64,000 nucleotides of DNA, from positions 1,178,001-1,242,000 of the forward strand of contig NZ_CP127251.1 of assembly GCF_030285925.1 (NCBI RefSeq), read 5' to 3'. Position numbers and translations under genes: made by a program. Every line of letters starts with the position of its first letter. Positions within the stretch are counted from its first letter, which is position 1. Source of the stretch: Devosia sp. YIM 151766 (GTDB lineage: Bacteria > Pseudomonadota > Alphaproteobacteria > Rhizobiales > Devosiaceae). The notes under the pieces were generated by a model, which saw only the letters and a program-made list of their open reading frames with translations, was not told the DNA's origin and searched no databases. Shown here piece after piece: positions 25,907 through 33,923 of this stretch.

Positions 25907-26458
25907 CTAGAACCAGCGTTCGGAAACGACAACCGTATCGCCCGGATAGATCGGGAAATCGAGCTCGACGTTTCCTTTGACCATCTGGTTGTCCTGCTGG
26001 CGGTAAACCACGGCGCGATTGCGGTCCGCCGTCTCGGTGAAGCCGCCCGCCGTGCTGATCGCGGCGCGCACGCTCATGCCGGGAACATAGGGGAATTGCC
26101 CGGCAGTCTTGATCTCGCCCTGGATATAGAAGGGACGGTATTGTTCGATCTCGACCGCAACGTCGGGATTGCGCATATAGCCATTGGCCAGCGCCCGGGC
26201 GAGACGCTTGCCGGCATCCTGGGTGGTGCTGCCGCGCACGGCCACCGCGCCGACCAGCGGAAAGGCGATCGCTCCCTCATCGCCGACGCGATAGCTCTTG
26301 CTCAGCTCCGCATCGCCATAGACGGTCACCCGCACCACATCGCCCGTATCGAGCTGATAGGGCCCATTGGTTTCCACCAGATAGGTGGCGCTTCTATTGG
26401 TGGCGCAGCCGCCAAGCGTCAATGTCAGGGCCAGGATTAGAATGGATAGCCAGCGCAT
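25907..26458 (-). CDS. Polysaccharide export lipoprotein (OPX, Wza-like)
   Basis: 183 residues. Lipoprotein signal with lipobox LTLGGC (Cys about 18), then a poly_export domain (YQLDTGDVVRVTVYGDAEL) and a SLBB-like domain (FYIQGEIKTAGQFPYVPGMSV). Short OPX type without the extra outer-membrane helix domain. Start ATG 26458 (MRWLSIL); an upstream in-frame start is less likely. First gene of the minus-strand exopolysaccharide operon, divergent from the PCP gene. Confidence 0.92.
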   Translation of the reverse strand: MRWLSILILALTLTLGGCATNRSATYLVETNGPYQLDTGDVVRVTVYGDAELSKSYRVGDEGAIAFPLVGAVAVRGSTTQDAGKRLARALANGYMRNPDVAVEIEQYRPFYIQGEIKTAGQFPYVPGMSVRAAISTAGGFTETADRNRAVVYRQQDNQMVKGNVELDFPIYPGDTVVVSERWF

Positions 26459-26610
26459 AAGAATCCCATGCGTTCGAGTTGGCTCCAATCTGTCCGCCTA
26501 TGGTTAAGATTGTCCTTATGACGCCGGGATATAGGCGCGGAATGCGACGCGAATTAACCGAATTTTGACCACGCATGGCGTTAGCTGGAAATGAACTTCG
26601 AGGTATTGCC

Positions 26611-28902
26611 ATGTCTTACGAGCTCCCGGCGTCCGAGGACGCCAAGATTGATGTTGCTGCCTTGCTGGCGGCCATCATCCGCCGGCTGCCGCGCATTTTG
26701 CTGGTGACGCTCGCTCTGTTGGTGGCCGGTTTTGTCGTGCTCATGTTCCAGCCGCGCCTGTATGAATCCGGGGCGGCGATTCTGGTGGAATCGCGGGCCA
26801 GCGCCTATTTGCGCCCGGCCAACGATCAGCCGCCGAGCTATAACGGCAATACGCCCGGCGTCGTCTCCAGCCAGATCGAACTGCTCAAGTCGCGCGACAC
26901 CTTGCTCAACGTCATCGATCAGCTCGATCTGCGCTCCGTCCCGGAATTCAACGGGGGAGCGGCCGGCTTCTCGCCGCTGGGCATGATCACCCAATTGATC
27001 GGCCGGCGCGCCGCCACGCCGAACAGCGTCGACGAAACCGTGATCACATCGCTTCATGATCGCCTCACCGTGGTTCAGGAAAAAGATTCGGCCATCATCT
27101 CGGTGCTGGTGCGCTCGACCGACCCGCAGCTTGCCGCCGACATCGCCAACGCCCTGGCCAATGCCCATGTGGCGCGGCGGGCCAATTTGTCCATTTCCGA
27201 CACCGCCGAGGCGTCGGGCTGGTTGCTGGACGAGATCAACCGTCTGCGCGTTTCGGTGGAGCAGGCCGAATCCGCCGTCGCCGACTTCAAGGTCGCCAAT
27301 GATCTTTTTATCGGCCAGAACAATACCAGCCTGCTGGACCAGCAATTGTCCACAATCGCCGCCCAGGTCGCCACCGCGCAGGAGCGCAAGAACGCGGCGC
27401 TGTCGCGCGCCTCGCTCATCCGCGGCCTGATCGATCGCGGCCAGCCCATCGAAGCCGTGACCGATGTGCGCAATTCACTGGCGATCCAGCAATTGAGCCA
27501 GGAAAAGGCGCGCCTTCAGGGCGAAATGGCGCAGCGCTCCGCCACGCTGCTCGCCAGCCATCCGGCCATCCGCGCCCTCAATGCGCAGATTTCCGAACTG
27601 GACAATCAGATTCGCCAGGAAGGCCGCCGCGTCGCTTCCGCCCTGGAAGCCGAAGCGCAGATTGAAGCGGATCTGGAAGCCTCGCTCCAGGCCGAACTCG
27701 ACCGCGCCAAGGTCAGCGCCTCCACGGCCACCAGGGACAACGTCACTCTCGACGGCCTCCAGCGTGAGGCCAAGGCGCAGCGCGATCTCCTCGAAGCCTA
27801 TCTGCTGCGCTATAACGAAGCCTCCTCCCGCGTCGATGCGACCTCCGCCCTGCCGGACGTGCGCGTCGTCTCGGTAGCCGCGCCGTCCGTCACCCCGGCC
27901 TCGCCGAAGACCTCGCTGGTCATGGTCGCGATCGGCATCATGTCGGTCGCCGTTCAGGTCGGCATCGTGGCTTTCGGCGAATTGATGTCGGGACGCGCTC
28001 TGGTGCCGATAATGCGTGCGCCCATCGTTCGGCAGGACGAATTGGAAACTGCCCCCTTCGATGAGGCCGAGCTCCAGCCCGATCAGCGCTGGCAGGAGCC
28101 GGATACGGCGCCGGACGCCTTTGCCGACCCCGCCTTGGCATCGGCGGAGGAGCCTGTCCTCGTCCTGCCGGAAGAGCCGCTCCAGGCCGAACGGGCGGAC
28201 ATCGCGCCGGCAGAGCCGCCCCCCTCCGCCGAGGCGGCAAACGCCTTCATTCACACCCTGATGGTGGCACCAGCCGGTTCCGGAGAAAATGACAGCGAAA
28301 TGGCCGAAACGCCGGACGTGGCAGACGAGCCCATCTCGCCCCGCGGTCCGCTTGCCCGCCTTTTGCCTTATACCGATCTGGTGTCCGACCTTGTGCTCGG
28401 CCGAACCCATCTGCTGCTGCTGGCCGATCATGGAGACAATCAGCCCAGCCGCCAGATGGCCGAGGAACTGGTGGCCGACGCGCTGTCCAAGGGCCTGAGC
28501 GTCGCGCTGATCGACGCCGGGTCAGGGCTTCGCACCGGCAATCCGGGCATCACCGAACTCAGCACCGGCGAGGCCGGCTTTGGCGACGTGGTGCAGAAGT
28601 CCGCCGACAACAGCTTCGCCGAAGTGACCTGGGGGCAGGGCGATTCTATCGCCCGCAACTCCAACCGCCCACAGATTCTGACCGAGGCGTTGAGCGATAT
28701 CTATGAAGTCGTGGTGGTGATGACCGGCCGCGCCGATCGCAAGTCCATGCTCGGTGCCTTCTCCGAACTGGGTGGCCGCATCGTCCTGGTCACCGGTGAA
28801 AAAGACGATGTCGAAAGCGCCGAAGCCACGCGCAGGCGTTTGGAAGAAGCCGGTCTGCCCCGCGTCGAGCTTGCTGCCCTGGCCGAGCCGGTCGCCGCCT
28901 GA
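26611..28902 (+). CDS. GumC/Wzz polysaccharide co-polymerase with degenerate kinase domain
   Basis: 763 residues. N-terminal Wzz domain with membrane segment 1 (about 25-46), long periplasmic coiled coil (about 200-400), segment 2 (about 433-455), an acidic Pro/Glu-rich linker (about 470-570) and a C-terminal Rossmann-like domain (about 590-763). That last part lines up with tyrosine-kinase (CpsD/BY) domains but shows no Walker A GxxxxGKT (it reads LLLLADHGDNQPSRQ) and no tyrosine cluster, so it is probably not catalytic. Start ATG 26611 with GAGGTA. The stop overlaps the next start (TGATG). Confidence 0.9.
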   Translation: MSYELPASEDAKIDVAALLAAIIRRLPRILLVTLALLVAGFVVLMFQPRLYESGAAILVESRASAYLRPANDQPPSYNGNTPGVVSSQIELLKSRDTLLNVIDQLDLRSVPEFNGGAAGFSPLGMITQLIGRRAATPNSVDETVITSLHDRLTVVQEKDSAIISVLVRSTDPQLAADIANALANAHVARRANLSISDTAEASGWLLDEINRLRVSVEQAESAVADFKVANDLFIGQNNTSLLDQQLSTIAAQVATAQERKNAALSRASLIRGLIDRGQPIEAVTDVRNSLAIQQLSQEKARLQGEMAQRSATLLASHPAIRALNAQISELDNQIRQEGRRVASALEAEAQIEADLEASLQAELDRAKVSASTATRDNVTLDGLQREAKAQRDLLEAYLLRYNEASSRVDATSALPDVRVVSVAAPSVTPASPKTSLVMVAIGIMSVAVQVGIVAFGELMSGRALVPIMRAPIVRQDELETAPFDEAELQPDQRWQEPDTAPDAFADPALASAEEPVLVLPEEPLQAERADIAPAEPPPSAEAANAFIHTLMVAPAGSGENDSEMAETPDVADEPISPRGPLARLLPYTDLVSDLVLGRTHLLLLADHGDNQPSRQMAEELVADALSKGLSVALIDAGSGLRTGNPGITELSTGEAGFGDVVQKSADNSFAEVTWGQGDSIARNSNRPQILTEALSDIYEVVVVMTGRADRKSMLGAFSELGGRIVLVTGEKDDVESAEATRRRLEEAGLPRVELAALAEPVAA

Positions 28903-29942
28903 TGGGGCTCAAATACGCCGCCATTCGCACTGCCTTCGAACTGCTTTGGCTGTCGCGGATGCCGGCATTGTTCAACCTGCTGTCGCGCTCGCGCGGCGTG
29001 ATCTTCACGCTGCATCGCGTCCTGCCGGACGAACCCGCCGATTTTTCTCCCAATGCCATTTTGCAGGTGCAGCCGGATTTCCTCGATTTTTGTCTCGAGC
29101 GCCTCCGCGATCTCGGCCTGGACATCGTCAGCATGGACGAAGCGCTGGAACGTCTCGCCGCGCCGAAACGGGGCCGCCGCTTCGTCGTCCTCACCTTCGA
29201 CGACGCCTATCGGGACAATCTCCGCCATGCTCTGCCTATCCTGCAGCGGCACGAAGCGCCTTTCACCCTCTATGTGCCCACCGCTTTCGTGGATGGCGTC
29301 GGCCAGCTTTGGTGGCAGGCGATAGAGGACATTATCGCCCGGCAGGACGCTCTGGCCTTCACCGAGAACGGTGACACCGAATATGTCGACACCCGAACCA
29401 TTGCCGAGAAGAACGACGCCTTCAACCGTCTCTATTGGCGCCTGCGCAAATTGCCGGAGCCGGAGCGGCTGGCGCTCCTGGCCGAGTTCACCGGCAATTA
29501 CGGCTATGACCTGGACCGGCAATGCCGCGATCTCATCATGGATTGGCAGGAATTGCGGCTCTTTGCCGGCGATCCGCTCTGCACTATCGGCGCCCACACC
29601 GTGAACCATTACGAATTGGCCAAGCTTCCGGCTGAGCAGGCCCACAACGAGATGATCCAGTCGGTGGAGGTCATCGAGGCCCAGTTCGGCATCCGCCCCG
29701 CCCATTTTTCCTATCCGCTGGGCGGCCCGCTATCCTGTGGCCGGCGCGAATTCGACCTGGCGAGAAACGCCGGCTTTCGCACCGCCGTCACCACCCGCCC
29801 CGGGGGCCTGTATCCCCACCACTTGCAACGCCTGACGGAATTGCCGCGGGTGTCGCTCAATGGCCATTTCCAGCAGCGGCGCTATGTGGAGGTATTCGCC
29901 AGCGGCGGCCTGTTCACCCAATTGGGTCGGGCGATGGGATGA
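28902..29942 (+). CDS. Polysaccharide deacetylase family protein (NodB-like)
   Basis: 346 residues. NodB motif 1 TFDDAY (metal Asp pair) and motif 2 HTVNHYELA (H-x3-H) are present, and the catalytic barrel ends with SYPLGGP. No signal peptide is visible. Translationally coupled to the co-polymerase by a 1-base overlap. Probably removes acetyl groups from N-acetylated sugars of the polymer or its precursor. Confidence 0.9.
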   Translation: MGLKYAAIRTAFELLWLSRMPALFNLLSRSRGVIFTLHRVLPDEPADFSPNAILQVQPDFLDFCLERLRDLGLDIVSMDEALERLAAPKRGRRFVVLTFDDAYRDNLRHALPILQRHEAPFTLYVPTAFVDGVGQLWWQAIEDIIARQDALAFTENGDTEYVDTRTIAEKNDAFNRLYWRLRKLPEPERLALLAEFTGNYGYDLDRQCRDLIMDWQELRLFAGDPLCTIGAHTVNHYELAKLPAEQAHNEMIQSVEVIEAQFGIRPAHFSYPLGGPLSCGRREFDLARNAGFRTAVTTRPGGLYPHHLQRLTELPRVSLNGHFQQRRYVEVFASGGLFTQLGRAMG

Positions 29943-29969
29943 GGCTGTCACGCCCTGGGCGGCGCCGGT

Positions 29970-30179
29970 CTATTGCGGCTCCGGCTTCGCCATCCAGGCG
30001 ATGATCGCCATGGCGGGCAAGAGCCAGCCCATGCCCGCCACGATGAAAAACCCGATCAGGACCAGTCCCGGCAGCCCCTCGGGCAGGGCGAGATAGATCC
30101 AGGTCGCCAGCACCGACCAGAGGATGATCGAACCGACGAGCAGGAAGGCGCCGATCAATTTACGATTACGCTGGGTCAT
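29970..30179 (-). CDS. DUF2842 membrane protein
   Basis: 69 residues with two hydrophobic segments and the family N-terminus MTQRNRKLIG. DUF2842 is a short alphaproteobacterial family of unknown role. Start at the ATG 30179; an in-frame start three codons earlier exists. Divergent from ctaA. Confidence 0.85.
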   Translation of the reverse strand: MTQRNRKLIGAFLLVGSIILWSVLATWIYLALPEGLPGLVLIGFFIVAGMGWLLPAMAIIAWMAKPEPQ

Positions 30180-30258
30180 GTGCGGCATCTGGACTGTTGC
30201 GGGATAGGTGCGGTGGGCTTACCACTCCCCCAGCCCTACTGATACTGGAATTAGCATT

Positions 30259-31320
30259 GTGACCTCTCTGCAAGATGCCGCACCCGGCCAAGTCAGCTTT
30301 GCCAGCGACCGTCTGCGGCCGGTTCGCATCTGGCTTTATGGCCTTGCGGCCTTCGTGCTGCTCATCGTCGTGGTTGGCGGCATTACGCGCCTGACCGAAT
30401 CCGGCCTCTCCATCACCTCCTGGAAGCCCATCTCGGGAACCATCCCGCCGCTCAACGAGGCGGAATGGCTGGAGGAGTTCGAAGCCTATAAGCAGATTCC
30501 GCAATATACCTATGTCCATTCCTGGATGGATCTGGACGATTTCAAATTCATCTTCTTCTGGGAATGGTTCCACCGCCTGCTGGCGCGCGCGCTCGGTCTC
30601 GTCTTCCTCGTGCCCTTCGCCATTTTCTTGTTCCAGAAGCGGCTGTCGCGTGATCTGGCCTGGCCGCTCGCCGGGCTGTTCGTCCTCGGCGGCTTTCAGG
30701 GCGCGCTCGGCTGGTGGATGGTGACCTCCGGCCTGACCGAACTCACCTCCGTCTCCCAATACCGCCTCGCCGCTCACCTGACCGCCGCCTCATTGCTGTT
30801 CGTCGCGCTCCTTTACGTGGCGCGTTCGCTGACGCCGGGCCGCGTTCTCGGTCATGTCGCCCCCTTCCATGCCGTCACCGCCGTGTTGCTGGTATTGATG
30901 GTCATGTTTCAGATCGCGGCAGGGGCCTTCGTCGCCGGTCTCGATGCCGGCATGGGCTACCAGACCTGGCCGCTCATGGACGGCGCCATTATCCCCAAGG
31001 GCCTGTTCGTCATGGACCCCGCCTGGCGCAATCTGTTCGAGAACGCGCTGACCGTGCAATTCATCCATCGTGGCCTGGCTTACCTGATCGTCGCCTATAT
31101 TGGCTGGCTGATCTGGCGGCGTCATAAGGATGGCGGCTTTGCCGGCGTGCATGGCTGGCTGCCGCGCATAGGGCTGGTGGTGCTGCTGCAAGTTGCCCTG
31201 GGCATCGCCACACTGCTCGCCAGCGTGCCGATTTCCTTGGCCGTCGGGCACCAGGCCCTCGCCTTCATGTTGGCGGGCTTGGCCGCCTGCTATGTCGCTG
31301 ACCTCCGGCGGGTCCGGTAG
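30259..31320 (+). CDS. ctaA: Heme A synthase (COX15/CtaA)
   Basis: Oxidises heme O to heme A for cytochrome aa3 oxidase. 353 residues, eight membrane segments, with heme-ligand histidines in EWFHRLLARALG, QYRLAAHLTAAS, QFIHRGLAYL and VGHQALAF. The GTG at 30259 (VTSLQDAAPG) follows GGAA and fits the family N-terminus; the frame is open to 30208. Stand-alone gene divergent from DUF2842. Confidence 0.93.
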   Translation: MTSLQDAAPGQVSFASDRLRPVRIWLYGLAAFVLLIVVVGGITRLTESGLSITSWKPISGTIPPLNEAEWLEEFEAYKQIPQYTYVHSWMDLDDFKFIFFWEWFHRLLARALGLVFLVPFAIFLFQKRLSRDLAWPLAGLFVLGGFQGALGWWMVTSGLTELTSVSQYRLAAHLTAASLLFVALLYVARSLTPGRVLGHVAPFHAVTAVLLVLMVMFQIAAGAFVAGLDAGMGYQTWPLMDGAIIPKGLFVMDPAWRNLFENALTVQFIHRGLAYLIVAYIGWLIWRRHKDGGFAGVHGWLPRIGLVVLLQVALGIATLLASVPISLAVGHQALAFMLAGLAACYVADLRRVR

Positions 31321-31337
31321 GCATATCGATATCGCAC

Positions 31338-31369
31338 TGCATAAGCGGTATTATAATACCGCTTATGCA
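31338..31369. repeat. 32-bp perfect palindrome between ctaA and rplM
   Basis: TGCATAAGCGGTATTA followed by its exact reverse complement. The centre contains TATAAT on both strands. It lies 17 bases after the ctaA stop and 120 bases before rplM. Followed by a second stem (CTTTGAAA / TTTCAAAG, about 31373-31399). Could be an operator, a cruciform or promoter architecture for the ribosomal operon. Confidence 0.8.
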
Positions 31370-31489
31370 AGCCTTTGAAATTGAATGCTTTTTCAAAGCC
31401 TCTTGACGGTGGGTCGATTCCCCCATACACCCGCCCCCGAACTGGCCGGTCCTTGCATGGGCCGGCTGCCTGAATCTAGGGAATTCGAT

Positions 31490-31954
31490 ATGAGCACGTA
31501 CTCGGCAAAACCGAGCGACATCGAAAAGCAATGGGTCCTCATCGACGCCGAAGGGCTGGTCGTGGGCCGTCTTGCTTCGATCATCGCCTCGCGCCTGCGC
31601 GGCAAGCACAAGCCGACCTTCACCCCCCATATGGACATGGGTGACAACATCATCGTCATCAATGCCGACAAGGTGAGGCTGACCGGCCGCAAGCTGGATC
31701 AGCACCGCTTCTACTGGCACACCGGTTATCCCGGCGGCATCAAGGATCGCACCGCGCGCGAGCTGCTGGAAGGCCGCTTTCCGGGCCGTGTCCTCGAAAA
31801 CGCCGTGCGTCGTATGATGCCGGGCGGTCCGCTGACCCGCACCCAGCTCAAGAACCTGCGTGTTTACGCTGGCGCCGAGCATCCTCATGAAGCGCAGAGC
31901 CCGGCAAAGCTCGACGTTGCTGCGATGAACTCCAAAAACGTGCGGGTGAAGTAA
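31490..31954 (+). CDS. rplM: 50S ribosomal protein L13
   Basis: 154 residues starting [20 protein letters not shown], the usual L13 size and N-terminus, with [14 protein letters not shown] and the [12 protein letters not shown] end ([19 protein letters not shown]). The frame is open to 31385 but the ATG at 31490 matches the family. Followed by rpsI after 1 base, the standard L13-S9 operon. Confidence 0.98.
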   Translation: MSTYSAKPSDIEKQWVLIDAEGLVVGRLASIIASRLRGKHKPTFTPHMDMGDNIIVINADKVRLTGRKLDQHRFYWHTGYPGGIKDRTARELLEGRFPGRVLENAVRRMMPGGPLTRTQLKNLRVYAGAEHPHEAQSPAKLDVAAMNSKNVRVK

Positions 31955-31955
31955 C

Positions 31956-32438
31956 ATGGCCGAAACCATCAATTCTCTCGAAGACCTCGGCACTTCCGCT
32001 GCGGCTCCCGCTGCCAACACCGCTCCGGTGCATGAGCAGAAGCTCGACAGCCTCGGCCGCGCCTATGCCACCGGCAAGCGCAAGAACGCCGTCGCCCGCG
32101 TCTGGATCAAGCCGGGCAAGGGTACGGTGACCGTCAACGGTCGCGAATTCGCCAAGTATTTCGCCCGTCCGGTTCTGCAGCTCATCGTCAAGCAGCCGAT
32201 CGTCGCTACCGACCGCCTCGACCAATACGACGTCAACGTCACCGTTGCCGGTGGTGGTCTGTCCGGTCAGGCCGGCGCCGTCCGTCACGGCATTTCGAAG
32301 GCGCTGAACTACTTCGAGCCGGGCCTGCGCCCGATCCTCAAGAAGGGTGGCTTCCTGACCCGCGACAGCCGCGTCGTCGAGCGTAAGAAGTACGGCCGGG
32401 CCAAGGCTCGCCGCTCCTTCCAGTTCTCCAAGCGCTAA
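31956..32438 (+). CDS. rpsI: 30S ribosomal protein S9
   Basis: 160 residues: an Ala-rich N-terminal extension (1-38) usual in alphaproteobacteria, then the S9 core ([17 protein letters not shown]) and the conserved C-terminus [11 protein letters not shown] that reaches the P-site tRNA. Ends in a strong terminator. Confidence 0.98.
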   Translation: MAETINSLEDLGTSAAAPAANTAPVHEQKLDSLGRAYATGKRKNAVARVWIKPGKGTVTVNGREFAKYFARPVLQLIVKQPIVATDRLDQYDVNVTVAGGGLSGQAGAVRHGISKALNYFEPGLRPILKKGGFLTRDSRVVERKKYGRAKARRSFQFSKR

Positions 32439-32463
32439 GCTTCGGAGCATATTGCGAATTTTC

Positions 32464-32494
32464 AAGGGGCCGGGAAACCGGCCCCTTTTACTTT
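32464..32494 (+). terminator. Terminator of rplM-rpsI
   Basis: Stem AAGGGGCCGG / CCGGCCCCTT with a GAAA loop, followed by TTACTTT, 26 bases after the rpsI stop. Confidence 0.9.
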
Positions 32495-32608
32495 GCCCTG
32501 GCCGCTATTCCCGACCGCGGCCACCGATCCGGCCGTCACCCCCTGACGCCGCCGTCACAGCCCCGGCGTCACCGCGCGCTCGGCCATCACCCTCGCAACC
32601 TCCCGTCG

Positions 32609-32662
32609 TCCGCCACCCTCACACCCCCCATCGTCACCCTCGCGCTTGACGCGAGGGCTCTT
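32609..32662 (+). repeat. Palindromic repeat, copy 1 (left of GIY-YIG gene)
   Basis: Lead TCCGCCACCCTCACACCCCC, then a stem-loop CCCTCGCG-CTTGA-CGCGAGGG (32637-32657) and GCTCTT. The same lead and stem-loop recur at 33023-33096. It ends 19 bases before the GIY-YIG start codon. Confidence 0.85.
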
Positions 32663-32680
32663 TAACTCAACCATCCAGCC

Positions 32681-32968
32681 ATGGCGGGCTACACTTACAT
32701 CCTCGCAAACCATCCGCGCGGCAAAATCTATGTCGGCGTAACCAACAACCTTGTTCGTAGAATTTGGGAGCACCGCGAAGGTGTCGCGGATGGCTATACA
32801 AACGGGCATGGAATCAAGCAATTGGTGCACTTTGAAGTGCACGAAACTGTCCCGCTCGCCATCCAGCGTGAGAAAAACCTCAAGCACTGGGTAAGGGCGT
32901 GGAAGGTTGCGCTGATCGAAGAGCACAATCCCGACTGGCGGGATCTGTGGGATGATATCGTGAGATAA
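32681..32968 (+). CDS. Small GIY-YIG nuclease domain protein
   Basis: 95 residues, a single GIY-YIG domain: YTYIL (6-10) and IYVGVTNNLVRRIWEHREG, with arginine and His of the active site, and Glu in REKNLKHW. This is the size of the stand-alone UvrC-like domain family. It has no partner gene. Flanked on both sides by copies of one palindromic repeat, on the left in direct and on the right in inverted then direct orientation, suggesting that the gene and repeat travel or act together. Confidence 0.92.
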   Translation: MAGYTYILANHPRGKIYVGVTNNLVRRIWEHREGVADGYTNGHGIKQLVHFEVHETVPLAIQREKNLKHWVRAWKVALIEEHNPDWRDLWDDIVR

Positions 32969-33005
32969 GGGCCCTCGTGTCGAGCACGAGGGTGACGATT
33001 GATGG
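32969..33005 (-). repeat. Palindromic repeat, copy 2 (inverted, right of GIY-YIG gene)
   Basis: Stem CCCTCGTG / CACGAGGG (32972-32992), then GTGACGAT, which is the reverse complement of the ATCGTCAC lead of copies 1 and 3. It starts directly at the GIY-YIG stop codon. It differs from the other copies by a compensated change in the stem. Confidence 0.8.
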
Positions 33006-33022
33006 GTGATCTGACATCAAAT

Positions 33023-33096
33023 GTCCGCCACCCTCACACCCCCCATTGCCACCGTCACATCCCCCATCGTCACCCTCGCGCTTGACGCGAGGGCTC
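33023..33096 (+). repeat. Palindromic repeat, copy 3 (direct)
   Basis: Same TCCGCCACCCTCACACCCCC lead as copy 1, a short insertion, then the identical stem-loop CCCTCGCG-CTTGA-CGCGAGGG at 33073-33093. Distance between the stem-loops of copies 1 and 3 is 436 bases. Confidence 0.85.
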
Positions 33097-33117
33097 TTGC
33101 GATCCCACAACCCGTCC

Positions 33118-33756
33118 ATGCCCAGCCTCGTCACCCGCTTCCATCTCCTCCTGTTCGGCGTCACCCTCGCCATTGCCGGCGTCGCCCTGATCCACATCCC
33201 GGCAAGCTATTTCTTCCCCGCGCATTGGCGGGGCAGCGCTCCAGACTGGCTGTGGCCGCGCGACATCGCCCTGGCCGTCCCCCCGCTCATGCAACTGACC
33301 CTCATGGCCGCCTTCTTCCTGCTCGGCCGGGCTCTCACCAAAAACCATCTCGCCAAGACCCGTCACATCTTCGACCCGGCCCTGACTCTGCTGCTCTCGG
33401 TCATGGCCGCCTGCCAATTGGGCCTGTTGCTGCTCGGCATCGGCTCGGATTTCGACCTGTTCCGCATTACCGGTTTTGGCCTGGCCGCCATCTTGCTGAT
33501 CCTGTCCGTCGTCCTGTTCGAGGCCGAGCGCCATTCCTATGGCGGTCTGCGCATGCCCTGGCCCATCGCGTCGGATCGGGCCTGGCGCCTCGTGCACAAG
33601 GGATCGGGCATTGCCTCCGGGCTCTGCGCTATCGCGCTGGCCTGGCTGGCCTGGACCGATCCCGGCCCCGGCATTCTTGCCATTGCGATCGGCGCGAGCC
33701 TCGCCGCCTTGCCCATGCTCGCGGCCCTGCTGACCCTGGCCACGCGCCGCCTTTGA
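33118..33756 (+). CDS. SdpI-like/DUF1648 integral membrane protein
   Basis: 212 residues, about six membrane segments. The middle has the SdpI-type stretch GLRMPWPIASDRAWRLVHKGSG, and the N-terminal region has IPASYFFPAHW...DWLWPRD as in DUF1648. SdpI in Bacillus is an immunity protein and sensor; the role here is unknown. ATG 33118 starts just past repeat copy 3; a longer frame from 33046 would be translated repeat and is rejected. Confidence 0.7.
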   Translation: MPSLVTRFHLLLFGVTLAIAGVALIHIPASYFFPAHWRGSAPDWLWPRDIALAVPPLMQLTLMAAFFLLGRALTKNHLAKTRHIFDPALTLLLSVMAACQLGLLLLGIGSDFDLFRITGFGLAAILLILSVVLFEAERHSYGGLRMPWPIASDRAWRLVHKGSGIASGLCAIALAWLAWTDPGPGILAIAIGASLAALPMLAALLTLATRRL

Positions 33757-33923
33757 GAAGCTATTTCGGCGGCTCGCATCGGCGCAGCAGAAAAATCTTC
33801 CACGCTGCAACGAAACGGAACGCTATGCGCTGCATTCGTTTTTTCCGGGGCGTATTGTCGAGGCAATTGTGAGGCGGCGCGCCAGGATTGGCGGCGGCCT
33901 CCTGTCACCGAAGGGTCATATCC

